Shown here: positions 44,503 through 53,287 of the stretch, one piece after another
Position numbering within the stretch: the stretch's first letter is position 1
Layout of the letters: each line of letters starts with the position of its first letter
From: DATBAX01 sp963762965
GTDB lineage: Bacteria > Acidobacteriota > Terriglobia > Terriglobales > Acidobacteriaceae
Length of the DNA stretch: 64,000 bases
Reading direction: 5' to 3'
Assembly: GCA_963762965.1 (NCBI GenBank)
Contig: CAVXME010000001.1
Coordinates: 62,001-126,000 of the forward strand
The notes under the pieces: model-generated
Database searches by the model: none
What the model was told of the DNA's origin: nothing
The model's input: only the letters and a program-made list of their open reading frames with translations
Made by a program: the position numbers and the translations under genes

Positions 44503-46176
44503 TTATCTTTTTCCCACGTTCTCGGGGCGGTGGAACATCTCTACTTCTGCCGTGCCTTTTTCTGCCCGCCGCTTCTCTCCATGCTCAAAGGACGCACCGA
44601 TGAAAGCCTTGAACAAAGGATGCGGCTCGAGCGGCTTTGACTTGAACTCTGGATGGAACTGGCAACCAATGAAATGCGGATGGTCGGGCAATTCAATCAT
44701 CTCCACGTAGGTTCCGTCGGGCGTCGAGCCCGAAATACGCAATCCCGCTGCGGTTAGCGTTCCTTCGTACTCGCGGTTGAATTCGTAGCGATGGCGATGA
44801 CGTTCGCTGATTTCAGTCTGCCCATAGATCTTATGGGCCAGAGTTCCCGGCTCGATCTTGCAGGGCCATGCTCCCAGGCGCATGGTTCCGCCGAGTTCTT
44901 CCACCCCACGCAACTCGCGCAGCTTGTAAATCACACGATGAGGAGTGGCCGGATCGAATTCGCTGGAGTTGGCGTCCACGAGTCCGCACACGTTGCGGGC
45001 ATACTCGATGCAAGCCGTCTGCATACCTAAACAAATTCCGAAGTACGGCACCTTATTTTCGCGAGCATAGCGGATGGCTCGCAGCATGCCTTCAATCCCA
45101 CGCTTGCCAAAGCCGCCTGGCACCAGCAAGCCGTCATAATTCTGCAATTGCTCTTCGCAGGCGCGATCTCCGGCTTCCAAGCCTTCTGCCTCGATCCAAT
45201 TGACCTGTAATTTCAGGTTGTGAGCCAGCGCTCCGTGCACCAGCGCTTCTTTCAACGATTTATACGAATCTTCGTACTCCACGTATTTGCCGACGATGCC
45301 GATCGTGACTTCAGCCTTCGGGTTATAGACCTTGTGCACGATTTCTTCCCAGCTTTTCAGGTCCCGCTCTTTCGCATCCAGGTGCAAATACTTCAAGATC
45401 AGGGTATCCACACCCTCTCGAGAGAACACCACCGGAACTTCATAGATGGACGCAACATCTTTGGCGGTGATGACCGCCTCTTCTTCCACGTTGCAGAAGA
45501 GCGCAATTTTTCCCTTGATGTCTTTCGAGAGAAAGCGGTCAGTACGGCAAAGCAGAATGTCGGGCTGAATTCCTATGCTCAGCAACTCCTTCACCGAGTG
45601 TTGAGTCGGCTTGGTTTTCAGCTCCTGCGCGGCCGCAATGAAAGGCACCAGGGTGACGTGCACGAACATCGTATGTTCGCGTCCCAGTTGCTGGCGCATC
45701 TGGCGGATAGCTTCCATAAAGGGCAATGACTCAATGTCGCCCACCGTGCCGCCGATTTCTACGATGGCCACGTCCACATCCTGGGCCACCTTCTTCATTG
45801 CCGCTTTGATTTCATTGGTGACGTGGGGAATGACCTGCACCGTCTTCCCCAGATAATCTCCACGGCGTTCTTTGGCGATGATCTGCTCGTAAATCCGGCC
45901 GGTGGTCCAGTTGTTATCGCGAGAGAGCTTGGCGTGAGTGAAGCGTTCGTAGTGGCCGAGGTCGAGGTCGGTTTCGGCGCCGTCGTCGGTGACGAAAACT
46001 TCGCCGTGCTGGAAGGGCGACATGGTCCCCGGATCGACGTTGAGATACGGATCGAACTTCATCAGGTTGACTTTCAGCCCGTGGCTCTCAAGCAGGCAAC
46101 CAATCGAGGCCGCCGCGAGTCCCTTGCCCAATGAAGACACAACCCCGCCCGTCACAAAGATGTACTTTGCCGACAT
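44503..46176 (-). CDS. pyrG: CTP synthase
   Basis: CTP synthase of 557 residues, converting UTP to CTP with glutamine and ATP. The synthetase domain starts FVTGGVVSSLGKG and contains KFDPYLNVDPGTMSPFQHGE-like segments. The class I glutamine amidotransferase domain has the oxyanion region LLVPGGFGKRG, nucleophile Cys in PYFGICLGMQ and the His-x-Glu in FIGCQFHPEFKS. All catalytic residues appear intact. CTP feeds CMP-KDO formation, which fits the link with kdsA. Confidence 0.97.
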   Translation of the reverse strand: MSAKYIFVTGGVVSSLGKGLAAASIGCLLESHGLKVNLMKFDPYLNVDPGTMSPFQHGEVFVTDDGAETDLDLGHYERFTHAKLSRDNNWTTGRIYEQIIAKERRGDYLGKTVQVIPHVTNEIKAAMKKVAQDVDVAIVEIGGTVGDIESLPFMEAIRQMRQQLGREHTMFVHVTLVPFIAAAQELKTKPTQHSVKELLSIGIQPDILLCRTDRFLSKDIKGKIALFCNVEEEAVITAKDVASIYEVPVVFSREGVDTLILKYLHLDAKERDLKSWEEIVHKVYNPKAEVTIGIVGKYVEYEDSYKSLKEALVHGALAHNLKLQVNWIEAEGLEAGDRACEEQLQNYDGLLVPGGFGKRGIEGMLRAIRYARENKVPYFGICLGMQTACIEYARNVCGLVDANSSEFDPATPHRVIYKLRELRGVEELGGTMRLGAWPCKIEPGTLAHKIYGQTEISERHRHRYEFNREYEGTLTAAGLRISGSTPDGTYVEMIELPDHPHFIGCQFHPEFKSKPLEPHPLFKAFIGASFEHGEKRRAEKGTAEVEMFHRPENVGKR

Positions 46177-46385
46177 TGATTCCTCGCCTTAAATTGTCTT
46201 TGGAATTGAGTGCAGGATGGGTGCACAACCAATTATGCCAGAAAAACTCCGCCAAGGAAATGTGAATTTATGTCCGATGTTTAGCGCTCAGCAAATGGTT
46301 TTGCACACGAGCCTCTTTTTGACGGAGTATCTTTAAATGAAGACGGAATGCACATCTAATTGTCAGTAGAACACGTAGCGCCATA

Positions 46386-47342
46386 ATGATGTCGCTTATG
46401 CCCAAAACCAGAAACAGATCACGTATTTCTTTGTTGCTGAGCATTACTGGGACGGCATTCCTATTGCTTGCATTAACGGCGTCAGCCCAGCAAACCGCCA
46501 AGCGTCTGATCCTTAAAGATGGCTCCTACCAGCTGGTTACGAAGTACGAGGTCAAGGGCGACCGCGTCCGCTACCTCAGTGCCGAGCGCAATGAATGGGA
46601 GGAAGTTCCCAATTCTCTGGTGGACTGGGCAGCTACGAACAAATTCGAAAAAGATCGCGCCACCGGGGCTCCCGTACCCGAAGCTGTGGAACTTGACAAG
46701 GAAACTGCCGCCGACCGGGCCGCGGAAGAAGCAAAGTTGCCTCAGGTAGCGCCGGGGTTGCGCGTCCCCGCGGATGGCGGAGTGTTGTTGCTCGATACAT
46801 TCCAAAGCCAGCCCCAACTCGTGGAACTGCAGCAGAGCGGCGGCGAGCTTGCAGATCCGACAAAACGAAATGTATTTCGCGCCGCCGTGAGTCCAGTTGC
46901 CGGCAGCAAGCAAGCGATCGAACTGAAAGGTCTGCACGCGAAAATCCAGGCCCACACTGCGTTGCCCGCGATTTACATCAACCCCGATCAGGATCAGGAC
47001 CAAAACAGCTCGGGGGCTGCGGCTCCGGAGTTGGACTGGGACCGCTTCCGCGTCGTGCATTTACTAACCAAGCGGGACAAGCGCATCATCGGCGACGTGA
47101 AAGTCACCGCCTCGGGCAAAGTCAGCCAGGAGCAGAGTCTCGTGCCCACCACGGCTGAAAAGCTCACTGGAGGCTGGGTGAAAGTAACTCCCAAAAGCGA
47201 TTTAGCTCCCGGAGAATATGCCGTGGTAGAAGTGCTGGGTAAGGAAGGGATTAACACTTACGTCTGGGACTTCGGCGTCGATCCCGCCGCTCCCGAAAAT
47301 GCCGCGGCCCTGAAGCCCGAGCCGCCAACACCTAAGCCATAA
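46386..47342 (+). CDS. exported hypothetical protein
   Basis: Protein of 318 residues with a signal peptide ending near residue 34 (LALTASAQ). I do not recognise a named family. Residues 38-80 (KDGSYQLVTKYEVKGDRVRY, then LSAERNEWEEVPNSLVDW) look like a small beta domain seen in exported acidobacterial proteins. The centre includes a polar QDQDQN stretch and the C-terminus a beta-rich domain (LAPGEYAVVEVLGKEGINTY) and a proline tail. It is divergent from pyrG and followed by the repeat at 47359. No functional inference is justified. Confidence 0.72.
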   Translation: MMSLMPKTRNRSRISLLLSITGTAFLLLALTASAQQTAKRLILKDGSYQLVTKYEVKGDRVRYLSAERNEWEEVPNSLVDWAATNKFEKDRATGAPVPEAVELDKETAADRAAEEAKLPQVAPGLRVPADGGVLLLDTFQSQPQLVELQQSGGELADPTKRNVFRAAVSPVAGSKQAIELKGLHAKIQAHTALPAIYINPDQDQDQNSSGAAAPELDWDRFRVVHLLTKRDKRIIGDVKVTASGKVSQEQSLVPTTAEKLTGGWVKVTPKSDLAPGEYAVVEVLGKEGINTYVWDFGVDPAAPENAAALKPEPPTPKP

Positions 47343-47358
47343 CCTTGGCCATAACCCT

Positions 47359-47497
47359 GTCATCCTGAGCGAAGAGGAAACTTCAGCGGAGCGAAGTTTC
47401 CTCGCAGCTTTTCTGCAAGCACACGTGATGGGTATAGGGGTCCTTCGACTCCGTGAGTCCGCTCGCGAGCGAGCGAACTCACTGCGCTCAGGATGAC
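47359..47497. repeat. GTCATCCTGAGC-ended interspersed repeat, second copy
   Basis: A 139-bp unit between GTCATCCTGAGC (47359-47370) and GCTCAGGATGAC (47486-47497), here exact inverted copies. It contains GGAAACTTC/GAAGTTTCC arms, GGTCCTTCGACTCC and a CTCGCGAG palindrome. The ends and the GACTCC segment match the copy at 18041-18184, but the internal hairpin stems differ. Confidence 0.78.
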
Positions 47498-47504
47498 AGA
47501 ACGG

Positions 47505-48947
47505 TTAGAGCTTTTCTGCTTCTTCCTGAATTCGCTCCCAGGCGTGCTCGACGTGGCGGGCCTGCGTGTCCTCTTGTCCGATACAGAGCCGCAGCGTGAT
47601 CTTGTCGTGCAACTTAGTGTGCGTCAGATAGAGGTCTCCACTGCGATTCAGGCGGTCCATGATGGTTTGATTTGCCGCATCGCCGCCTTTGTGGCGGAAG
47701 CAAACCAGATTCAGCGGCACCGGTGCGGCGAGTTCAAAGCGCTCGTCCTCTCTTATCCACTGTGAAAACTGTTGTGTCAATTTCACATGCTCGCGGATGT
47801 GATATTGCAGGCCCTCGATTCCATATTGCCGAATCACAAACCATAGCTTGAGCGAACGAAATCGGCGACCCAGCGGAATCTGCCAGTCACGATAATCAAT
47901 CACAGTGCCGGCATCAGAGGCTTTATTGCGAAGGTATTCGGGGACGACGCTCAAACTTTGGGTCAAAGCCTTGCGATCGGCCACATAAAAACAGCTACAG
48001 TCGGTGTTGGTAAACATCCATTTATGGGGATTGAAGCAATAGCTGTCGGCTAGCTCCAGTCCGGCGTGCGTGTCTCTGAACTCCGGGCAAATTGCGGCCG
48101 TACCGGACATGGCTGCGTCCACATGAAGCCACAAGTTCTGTTCACGGCAGATGCGGCCGATGTCTGAAATTGGATCCATGGCATTCGACGAAGTTGTGCC
48201 AATGGTCGCGCAAACAAAACATGGAACGAGCCCTCTGCGCCGGTCAGCTTCAATCTGTGCAACCAAGTCATCCGCTCGCATGGCGAAGTTTTCATCGACG
48301 GCAATCAATCGCAGATTCTTTACGCCAATTCCCGCGATCTGCACTGCTTTTTCAATCGACGAATGCGCCTGCGACGACGTATACGCAACCAGCTTTCCGT
48401 CGCATCCCTGTTGGTTGCTGACGAAATTCGTGGCGCGTTCCCGTGCAGCCAGCAGCGCACAGAGTGAGGCGCTCGAGGCGGTATCCTGAATAACGCCGCC
48501 GCCCTTGCTGGTTGAGAGAAACTTTTCAGGCAAGCCCAGCATGTTTACCAACCAGTCGAGCACATGCGTCTCCAGTTCAGTACAGGCGGGGCTCGTGGCC
48601 CAAAGCATGCCCTGTATGCCAAGGCCGGACGAAAGCAAATCGCCCAGAACGGACGGAGCCGAACCGCCCGTGCAAAAGTAGGCAAAGAAATTCGGCGACT
48701 GCCAGTGGGTGATGCCGGGAAGAATGAGTTTTTCGATGTCACCAAGAATCGCGTCGAAGTCACCGCCCTTTTGCGGCGGATTCGCCGGTAGCGAAGCTCG
48801 CAACTGGCCGGGTTCCACGCGGGAAAGCACGGGAAAAGATTCGATCCGCGCATGATAATCGGCGATCCAGTCAATCATCGCGTGGCCATGACGGCGGAAT
48901 TCGTCTGCCGTCATGTGAAAGCTTTTTTCGTCTGGCATGAATGTCAT
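47505..48947 (-). CDS. PLP-dependent aromatic-L-amino-acid decarboxylase family protein
   Basis: Group II decarboxylase of 480 residues. PLP lysine K309 lies in FNPHKWMFTN, the ring-stacking histidine H195 in SQAHSSIEKA, and the cofactor aspartate D277 in LHVDAAMSG. The N-terminal HGHAMIDWIADYHARIESFP and HWQSPNFFAYF segments match eukaryote-type DOPA/tryptophan decarboxylases. It probably forms an aromatic amine (tyramine, tryptamine or phenylethylamine) and CO2 in the cytoplasm. Some relatives act as aldehyde synthases; substrate cannot be set from sequence. A methyltransferase gene lies 30 bp upstream on the same strand. Confidence 0.9.
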   Translation of the reverse strand: MTFMPDEKSFHMTADEFRRHGHAMIDWIADYHARIESFPVLSRVEPGQLRASLPANPPQKGGDFDAILGDIEKLILPGITHWQSPNFFAYFCTGGSAPSVLGDLLSSGLGIQGMLWATSPACTELETHVLDWLVNMLGLPEKFLSTSKGGGVIQDTASSASLCALLAARERATNFVSNQQGCDGKLVAYTSSQAHSSIEKAVQIAGIGVKNLRLIAVDENFAMRADDLVAQIEADRRRGLVPCFVCATIGTTSSNAMDPISDIGRICREQNLWLHVDAAMSGTAAICPEFRDTHAGLELADSYCFNPHKWMFTNTDCSCFYVADRKALTQSLSVVPEYLRNKASDAGTVIDYRDWQIPLGRRFRSLKLWFVIRQYGIEGLQYHIREHVKLTQQFSQWIREDERFELAAPVPLNLVCFRHKGGDAANQTIMDRLNRSGDLYLTHTKLHDKITLRLCIGQEDTQARHVEHAWERIQEEAEKL

Positions 48948-48977
48948 TTAAGCAGATTCGTAGCTTGGGCGGAACTG

Positions 48978-49748
48978 CTACGCCAGCCGTCCGTAGAACA
49001 CCCGCGTATCGTATTCGAAAGCGACTTGGCCATTGGTTTTGTGCACATCAAAGATTCGCCGCAGCTCTGCCAGCATCGGCTTGTGATTGGGATGTCCAAC
49101 CGGCGGAGCATAGGAAGAAGAGAGCAAACGGCCTTCCAGCGCCGGGTAGTCAAATTCCTGGCGCATCTCGAACTCGCGAACTTGAAAGGAGGACGATGCA
49201 AATATCTCTTCCGTGGCGCGATTCGCGCCTTCATGGCGCACTTCCAGATAATCCGTGCCGTGAGTGACCACCAGATTCTCATAATCGCGGGCAAACGGAG
49301 TGGCATCGAGGCGTCGATCGTTCCAGACCAGCACCAGCCATCCGTCCGGCTTGAGAATGCGCCGAAATTCAATGCGAGCTTTCGCGCAATCGAACCAATG
49401 CGCCGCCTGCGCGGCAGTGACAATGTCCACGCTGTGATTGGGAAGAGCTGTCGCTTCGGCGGTTCCGGCCACGCTGGTAAATAGTGGATACGATTTCAAA
49501 AACTCTTCACCCGCCTGGCGCATATCGTCATTGGGCTCAATGCCAATCACGCGGTTCCCATCTTCGAGCAGCATCCGGGTAAAGATGCCCGTGCCAAAGG
49601 CGATGTCAGCAATCACCGAATCGCACGTGAGTGCGCATTCTTTCTTTAGAAGTTCGAGTATCTGCGCCGGATATCCGGGACGATAGCGAACGTAGTTCTC
49701 AACCCGCGAGGAGAATCGCTGTGTAGAATCGGCGATCGTCATAGTCAT
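48978..49748 (-). CDS. class I SAM-dependent methyltransferase
   Basis: Protein of 256 residues with a Methyltransf_11-type fold. Motif I is VIADIAFGTGIFTRMLLEDG, followed by VIGIEPNDDM and, at motif III-IV, ALPNHSVDIVTAAQAAHWFD. It lacks the classical GxGxG in favour of AFGTG. It could be a small-molecule methylase; the next gene makes an aromatic amine, so the two may form a two-step pathway, but this is only suggested by the 30-bp spacing. Divergent from proB with 58 bp between starts. Confidence 0.85.
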   Translation of the reverse strand: MTMTIADSTQRFSSRVENYVRYRPGYPAQILELLKKECALTCDSVIADIAFGTGIFTRMLLEDGNRVIGIEPNDDMRQAGEEFLKSYPLFTSVAGTAEATALPNHSVDIVTAAQAAHWFDCAKARIEFRRILKPDGWLVLVWNDRRLDATPFARDYENLVVTHGTDYLEVRHEGANRATEEIFASSSFQVREFEMRQEFDYPALEGRLLSSSYAPPVGHPNHKPMLAELRRIFDVHKTNGQVAFEYDTRVFYGRLA

Positions 49749-49806
49749 AGTTTATCGCCTCTCCCACTGCCCAAACCTGGCCAGACTTGTTAAATTAACA
49801 GTACCC

Positions 49807-50559
49807 ATGCGCCTTGTCGTCAAAGTCGGTACCAGCCTTATCGCCCCCGGCGGGCGGATCGATACCACCAGCATGCGAATGCTGGTCGATCAACTCGATC
49901 TTTCGCGGCATGAATATTTGATTGTTACCTCTGGCGCGATCGCCTCGGGCATGGCCAATCTCGGACTTACTGCCAAGCCAACCAGCGTACCCTTGATGCA
50001 GGCTTGCGCTGCTGTCGGACAAAGCGCGCTTATGCACACCTATCAGCAGCTTTTCTTTGGCAAGAAAGTGGTGTCGCAGCTACTGCTCTCGAGCGATGAC
50101 TTTACTTCGCCCGTCCGCTATCAAAATCTACAGAACGCCCTCCACGAGTTGCTGAAGCTTGGTGTGGTGCCCGTAGTCAACGAGAATGATACGGTGTCGG
50201 TCCGCGAACTGGCGGGCGCTTTCGGCGACAATGACGAACTCAGCGCCTTGCTTGCCACTGCGGTGAAAGCCGACTGGCTGCTGCTTTTGACCGATGTTGA
50301 CGGTTTTTATGTTCCCAACGGCAAGCGTCCGCGACTGTTGCGCACTGTGCGCAAGCTCACTCCAGGGATGGAAGCCGTGTGCAACGGCAAGAGCAAGCTG
50401 GGCACGGGAGGCATGCGCTCGAAACTGCGCGCTGCCAAGGTGGCCAGCGAGGCGGGAGTCAACGTGGCCATTGTGAATGGACACCATGCACACGCTATCT
50501 CCTGGGCCATCGAACGCAAGATCGGGACTTATTTCCCGCCGCAGCGCGGAACTTCGTAA
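49807..50559 (+). CDS. proB: glutamate 5-kinase, short form without PUA domain
   Basis: Amino-acid kinase of 250 residues, first step of proline synthesis. VVKVGTSLI is the phosphate loop; VTSGAIASGM, PVVNENDTVS, FGDNDELSALLA and LLLTDVDGFY are the expected substrate and nucleotide segments, and GTGGMRSKLRAA the lysine region. It ends about 115 residues before the E. coli enzyme because the C-terminal PUA domain is absent, a known shorter form. A TTAAAT box lies 11 bases before the ATG and no ribosome site is seen. proA follows after 19 bp. Confidence 0.93.
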   Translation: MRLVVKVGTSLIAPGGRIDTTSMRMLVDQLDLSRHEYLIVTSGAIASGMANLGLTAKPTSVPLMQACAAVGQSALMHTYQQLFFGKKVVSQLLLSSDDFTSPVRYQNLQNALHELLKLGVVPVVNENDTVSVRELAGAFGDNDELSALLATAVKADWLLLLTDVDGFYVPNGKRPRLLRTVRKLTPGMEAVCNGKSKLGTGGMRSKLRAAKVASEAGVNVAIVNGHHAHAISWAIERKIGTYFPPQRGTS

Positions 50560-50578
50560 AGGCGGGTTCGTTTCAATA

Positions 50579-51835
50579 ATGGCGACCATTGTGGCAACCG
50601 CTTTATCCACACACGACAAGCTCCTGCGGGCTCGTGAGGCATCCTCACAGCTGGCGCAGCTTTCCACTGCGCAGAAAAACGCCATCCTTATGGTCATGGC
50701 TGGCGCTCTCGAAGCGAATGCCGAAAGCATTATTGAGGCCAATCGCAAGGACCTCGAATCTTCGGGCCTCGTCGGGGCCATGCGCGATCGTCTGCTACTC
50801 GACGCCGACCGCATTCGCTTGATGGCCGCAGGTGTCCGCGACGTGGCCAAGCTCTCTGATCCGACTTTTGAAACTTTGGCGGAATGGCTGCGCCCGAATG
50901 GATTGCGCATCCGCAAGATTCGGGTTCCTCTGGGAGTCGTTGGCATCATTTACGAATCACGGCCTAACGTTACGGTGGACACCGTCGCTCTGACCTTCAA
51001 AACCGGCAATGCAGTTGTATTGCGTGGAGGCAAAGAAGCCGCTCACAGCAATCAGCGATTGGTAGAAATTCTGACTCAAGTGGTCGGTGTGCCTGAAGGC
51101 GCCATTGAGCTGTTGGATTCGAGCTCTCGCGATTCCGTCCATGAACTGATCAAAGCCCGCGGCCTGGTCGACGTAGTGATTCCGCGAGGCGGCCCGGAAT
51201 TAATTTCCTTCGTAACCGAAAACGCGACGGTTCCTGTGATTGAAACCGGAGCCGGTAATTGTCACATTTTCATAGATGACTCGGCTGATCTCGATATGGC
51301 TGACGGCATCGTGATCAATGCCAAGACCCAGCGTCCATCGGTATGCAACGCGGCAGAGAAACTGCTGGTGCATGAGAGGATCGCCGCAAAATACATCCCC
51401 AGAATCGCTAAGAAGCTCATCGAGAACGGTGTGGAAGTTCGCGGCGATGAAACCACTCTTCAGCTAACAACAGGAATGAATGTGGTTCAAGCTACGGCTT
51501 CTGATTGGGGAGAAGAATACTTGCGGCTGTGCATGGCCGTCCGGGTCGTTTCTGGCGTAGACGAAGCCATCGCCCACATCAATCGCTATTCGACCAAGCA
51601 TTCCGAGGCCATCGTCACCTACGACGAGGAGCACGCGCGGCGTTTTCTCCGCCAGGTGGATTCCGCCGCCGTGTACTGGAACGCCTCCACGCGTTTTTCC
51701 GATGGAGGAGAATTCGGCTTCGGCGCCGAGATGGGTGTGAGCACACAAAAGTTACACTGCCGCGGGCCGTTCGCTTTGGCCGAACTCACTTCCACCAAGT
51801 ACGAAGTGATTGGGACTGGGCAGACCAGAAAATAG
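50579..51835 (+). CDS. proA: gamma-glutamyl phosphate reductase
   Basis: NADPH-dependent reductase of 418 residues, second step of proline synthesis. I start at MATIVATALS (ATG 50579); the frame opens earlier at 50477 within proB but that part has no ProA similarity. Landmarks: RKIRVPLGVVGIIYESRPNV, GNAVVLRGGKEAAHSN, the catalytic cysteine in AKTQRPSVCNAAE, and EFGFGAEMGVSTQKLHCRGP near the C-terminus. Coupled to proB in an operon. Confidence 0.95.
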   Translation: MATIVATALSTHDKLLRAREASSQLAQLSTAQKNAILMVMAGALEANAESIIEANRKDLESSGLVGAMRDRLLLDADRIRLMAAGVRDVAKLSDPTFETLAEWLRPNGLRIRKIRVPLGVVGIIYESRPNVTVDTVALTFKTGNAVVLRGGKEAAHSNQRLVEILTQVVGVPEGAIELLDSSSRDSVHELIKARGLVDVVIPRGGPELISFVTENATVPVIETGAGNCHIFIDDSADLDMADGIVINAKTQRPSVCNAAEKLLVHERIAAKYIPRIAKKLIENGVEVRGDETTLQLTTGMNVVQATASDWGEEYLRLCMAVRVVSGVDEAIAHINRYSTKHSEAIVTYDEEHARRFLRQVDSAAVYWNASTRFSDGGEFGFGAEMGVSTQKLHCRGPFALAELTSTKYEVIGTGQTRK

Positions 51836-51871
51836 TTCCATTGCCGCGCTAGGAATCATTCCAAGTCGGAT

Positions 51872-53263
51872 CTAAGCGCGGCGTTTCGCGGGGCCGCCCG
51901 ACGGTAAGAAGGCGAGCGTCTGATTCTTGAAGTTCGCCAGGTTGGGAAAGATCGACGGCAGCGCGCTGGTTGGTACGCCGAACCACTGCGCCAGCGTTGC
52001 GCCGTACTGATCGAGCGACGTAGTTGGAATCCAGCGGCCTTCAGCACCGGCGTCATCCGGTCCGCCCAGGACTTGCGTCGGGAATGTGCCGTAGAAGTCT
52101 CCGCCGGCCACGGCGCCGCCCATCACCAGGTGATGGCTGCCCCAGGCGTGATCGCTGCCGGAGGAGCTGTCGGGCTGGAAGGTCCGGGCAAAGTCCGACA
52201 TGGTGAACGTCAGCACCTGCTCGGGGATGGCCAACTCAACGCTCGCCTGATAAAAAGCATTCATGGACTCGTCGAGATCGGCCAGTAGCCCATTCTGCGT
52301 GGTCAACTGCGCGCTGTGAGTGTCGAAACCCAGGCTCGACACGAAGAAGATCTGGCGCGGCAATCCCAGAGCAGCGCGCACCTGAATAATTTGGGCGACT
52401 TCCTTGAGCTGTCCACCCAGGGCGCTCTTGGGAAATTTCGTCTTTAAGGGCGAACCGCTCGCCAGGGCCGCCGCCAAAGTCTGCGCATTCTGGAGGGCGG
52501 TTGAGGTTGTGTTGCTCGCCGCCTGAATCAGTGTCAGTCCGTCCTCAAAGGTCAACAACGACTGGAAAGCCGAAAGGCGGGCCTGATCGGCCGCGGAATG
52601 GGAAAATCCGGTCAAAGACTGGGTTGGATCGCCGCTGGTCTGGAGAGGAAGTGCAACCAACCCCTGCGCAAAAACGTTGACGCCGGCCAGAGAAACCAGG
52701 ATCGGAAAGCTGCCGTTGCCGTAGATGGCTTGTATTTGGTCCGCCACCAGGCCGCCCCAACCCACGTTGGGGGTGTAGGCGTATTGCAAGGTGTCAGTCT
52801 GCATTTGCTGCTGCTGGTCGGCATGCGAAAACAAATTCTGCGGGACGTTCACCTGCTGGCCCAAATACTCGGCGCGGGTGGTGGGCTGCACCAGGGTGCC
52901 GGTATTGATCACGGCTGCCAGCTGTCCTCCATTGAATAGCTTTTGCATGTCACCGAACGTGGGATGAAAAGCGTACGGCGAACTGAGGCTTGCGGGCTGA
53001 ATGGGCAATAGCGCGTTCTGCTTCAGCGCGAGGCCGGCCCGCAATTGGGCATAGTTAGTGTAGTCGCTGCTGCTGTAGGGGATGATCATATTGTTGGCAT
53101 CGTTGCCGCCGAACATGAAGATGCCAACCAGGGCCTTGTAGTCGGTTCCCTGAGCATATGCACTCATCATCCCCAGACGGTTGAGGTTGGAAGCTGCTAC
53201 CCCCGCCGCCGCCGCTGCGCAGCAAGTCGTTCTGAGAAAACCGCGCCGTGTGGTTCCACCCAT
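51872..53263 (-). CDS. DUF1501 exported protein
   Basis: Protein of 463 residues from the ATG at 53263, which has GGAGGG four bases upstream; a GTG at 53287 directly after the upstream stop is the alternative. The N-terminus is a Tat-type signal (TTRRGFLRTT, then a hydrophobic stretch). The rest matches DUF1501, a sulfatase-like fold family: LVGIFMFGGNDANNMIIPYS at the start and GFDTHSAQLTTQNGLL and GSDHAWGSHHLVMGG later. It is 24 bp after the DUF1800 gene, its near-constant partner in many phyla. Substrate and role unknown; probably envelope. Confidence 0.88.
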   Translation of the reverse strand: MGGTTRRGFLRTTCCAAAAAGVAASNLNRLGMMSAYAQGTDYKALVGIFMFGGNDANNMIIPYSSSDYTNYAQLRAGLALKQNALLPIQPASLSSPYAFHPTFGDMQKLFNGGQLAAVINTGTLVQPTTRAEYLGQQVNVPQNLFSHADQQQQMQTDTLQYAYTPNVGWGGLVADQIQAIYGNGSFPILVSLAGVNVFAQGLVALPLQTSGDPTQSLTGFSHSAADQARLSAFQSLLTFEDGLTLIQAASNTTSTALQNAQTLAAALASGSPLKTKFPKSALGGQLKEVAQIIQVRAALGLPRQIFFVSSLGFDTHSAQLTTQNGLLADLDESMNAFYQASVELAIPEQVLTFTMSDFARTFQPDSSSGSDHAWGSHHLVMGGAVAGGDFYGTFPTQVLGGPDDAGAEGRWIPTTSLDQYGATLAQWFGVPTSALPSIFPNLANFKNQTLAFLPSGGPAKRRA

Positions 53264-53287
53264 ACGCCCTCCGAAAAGTGCTGGCAC

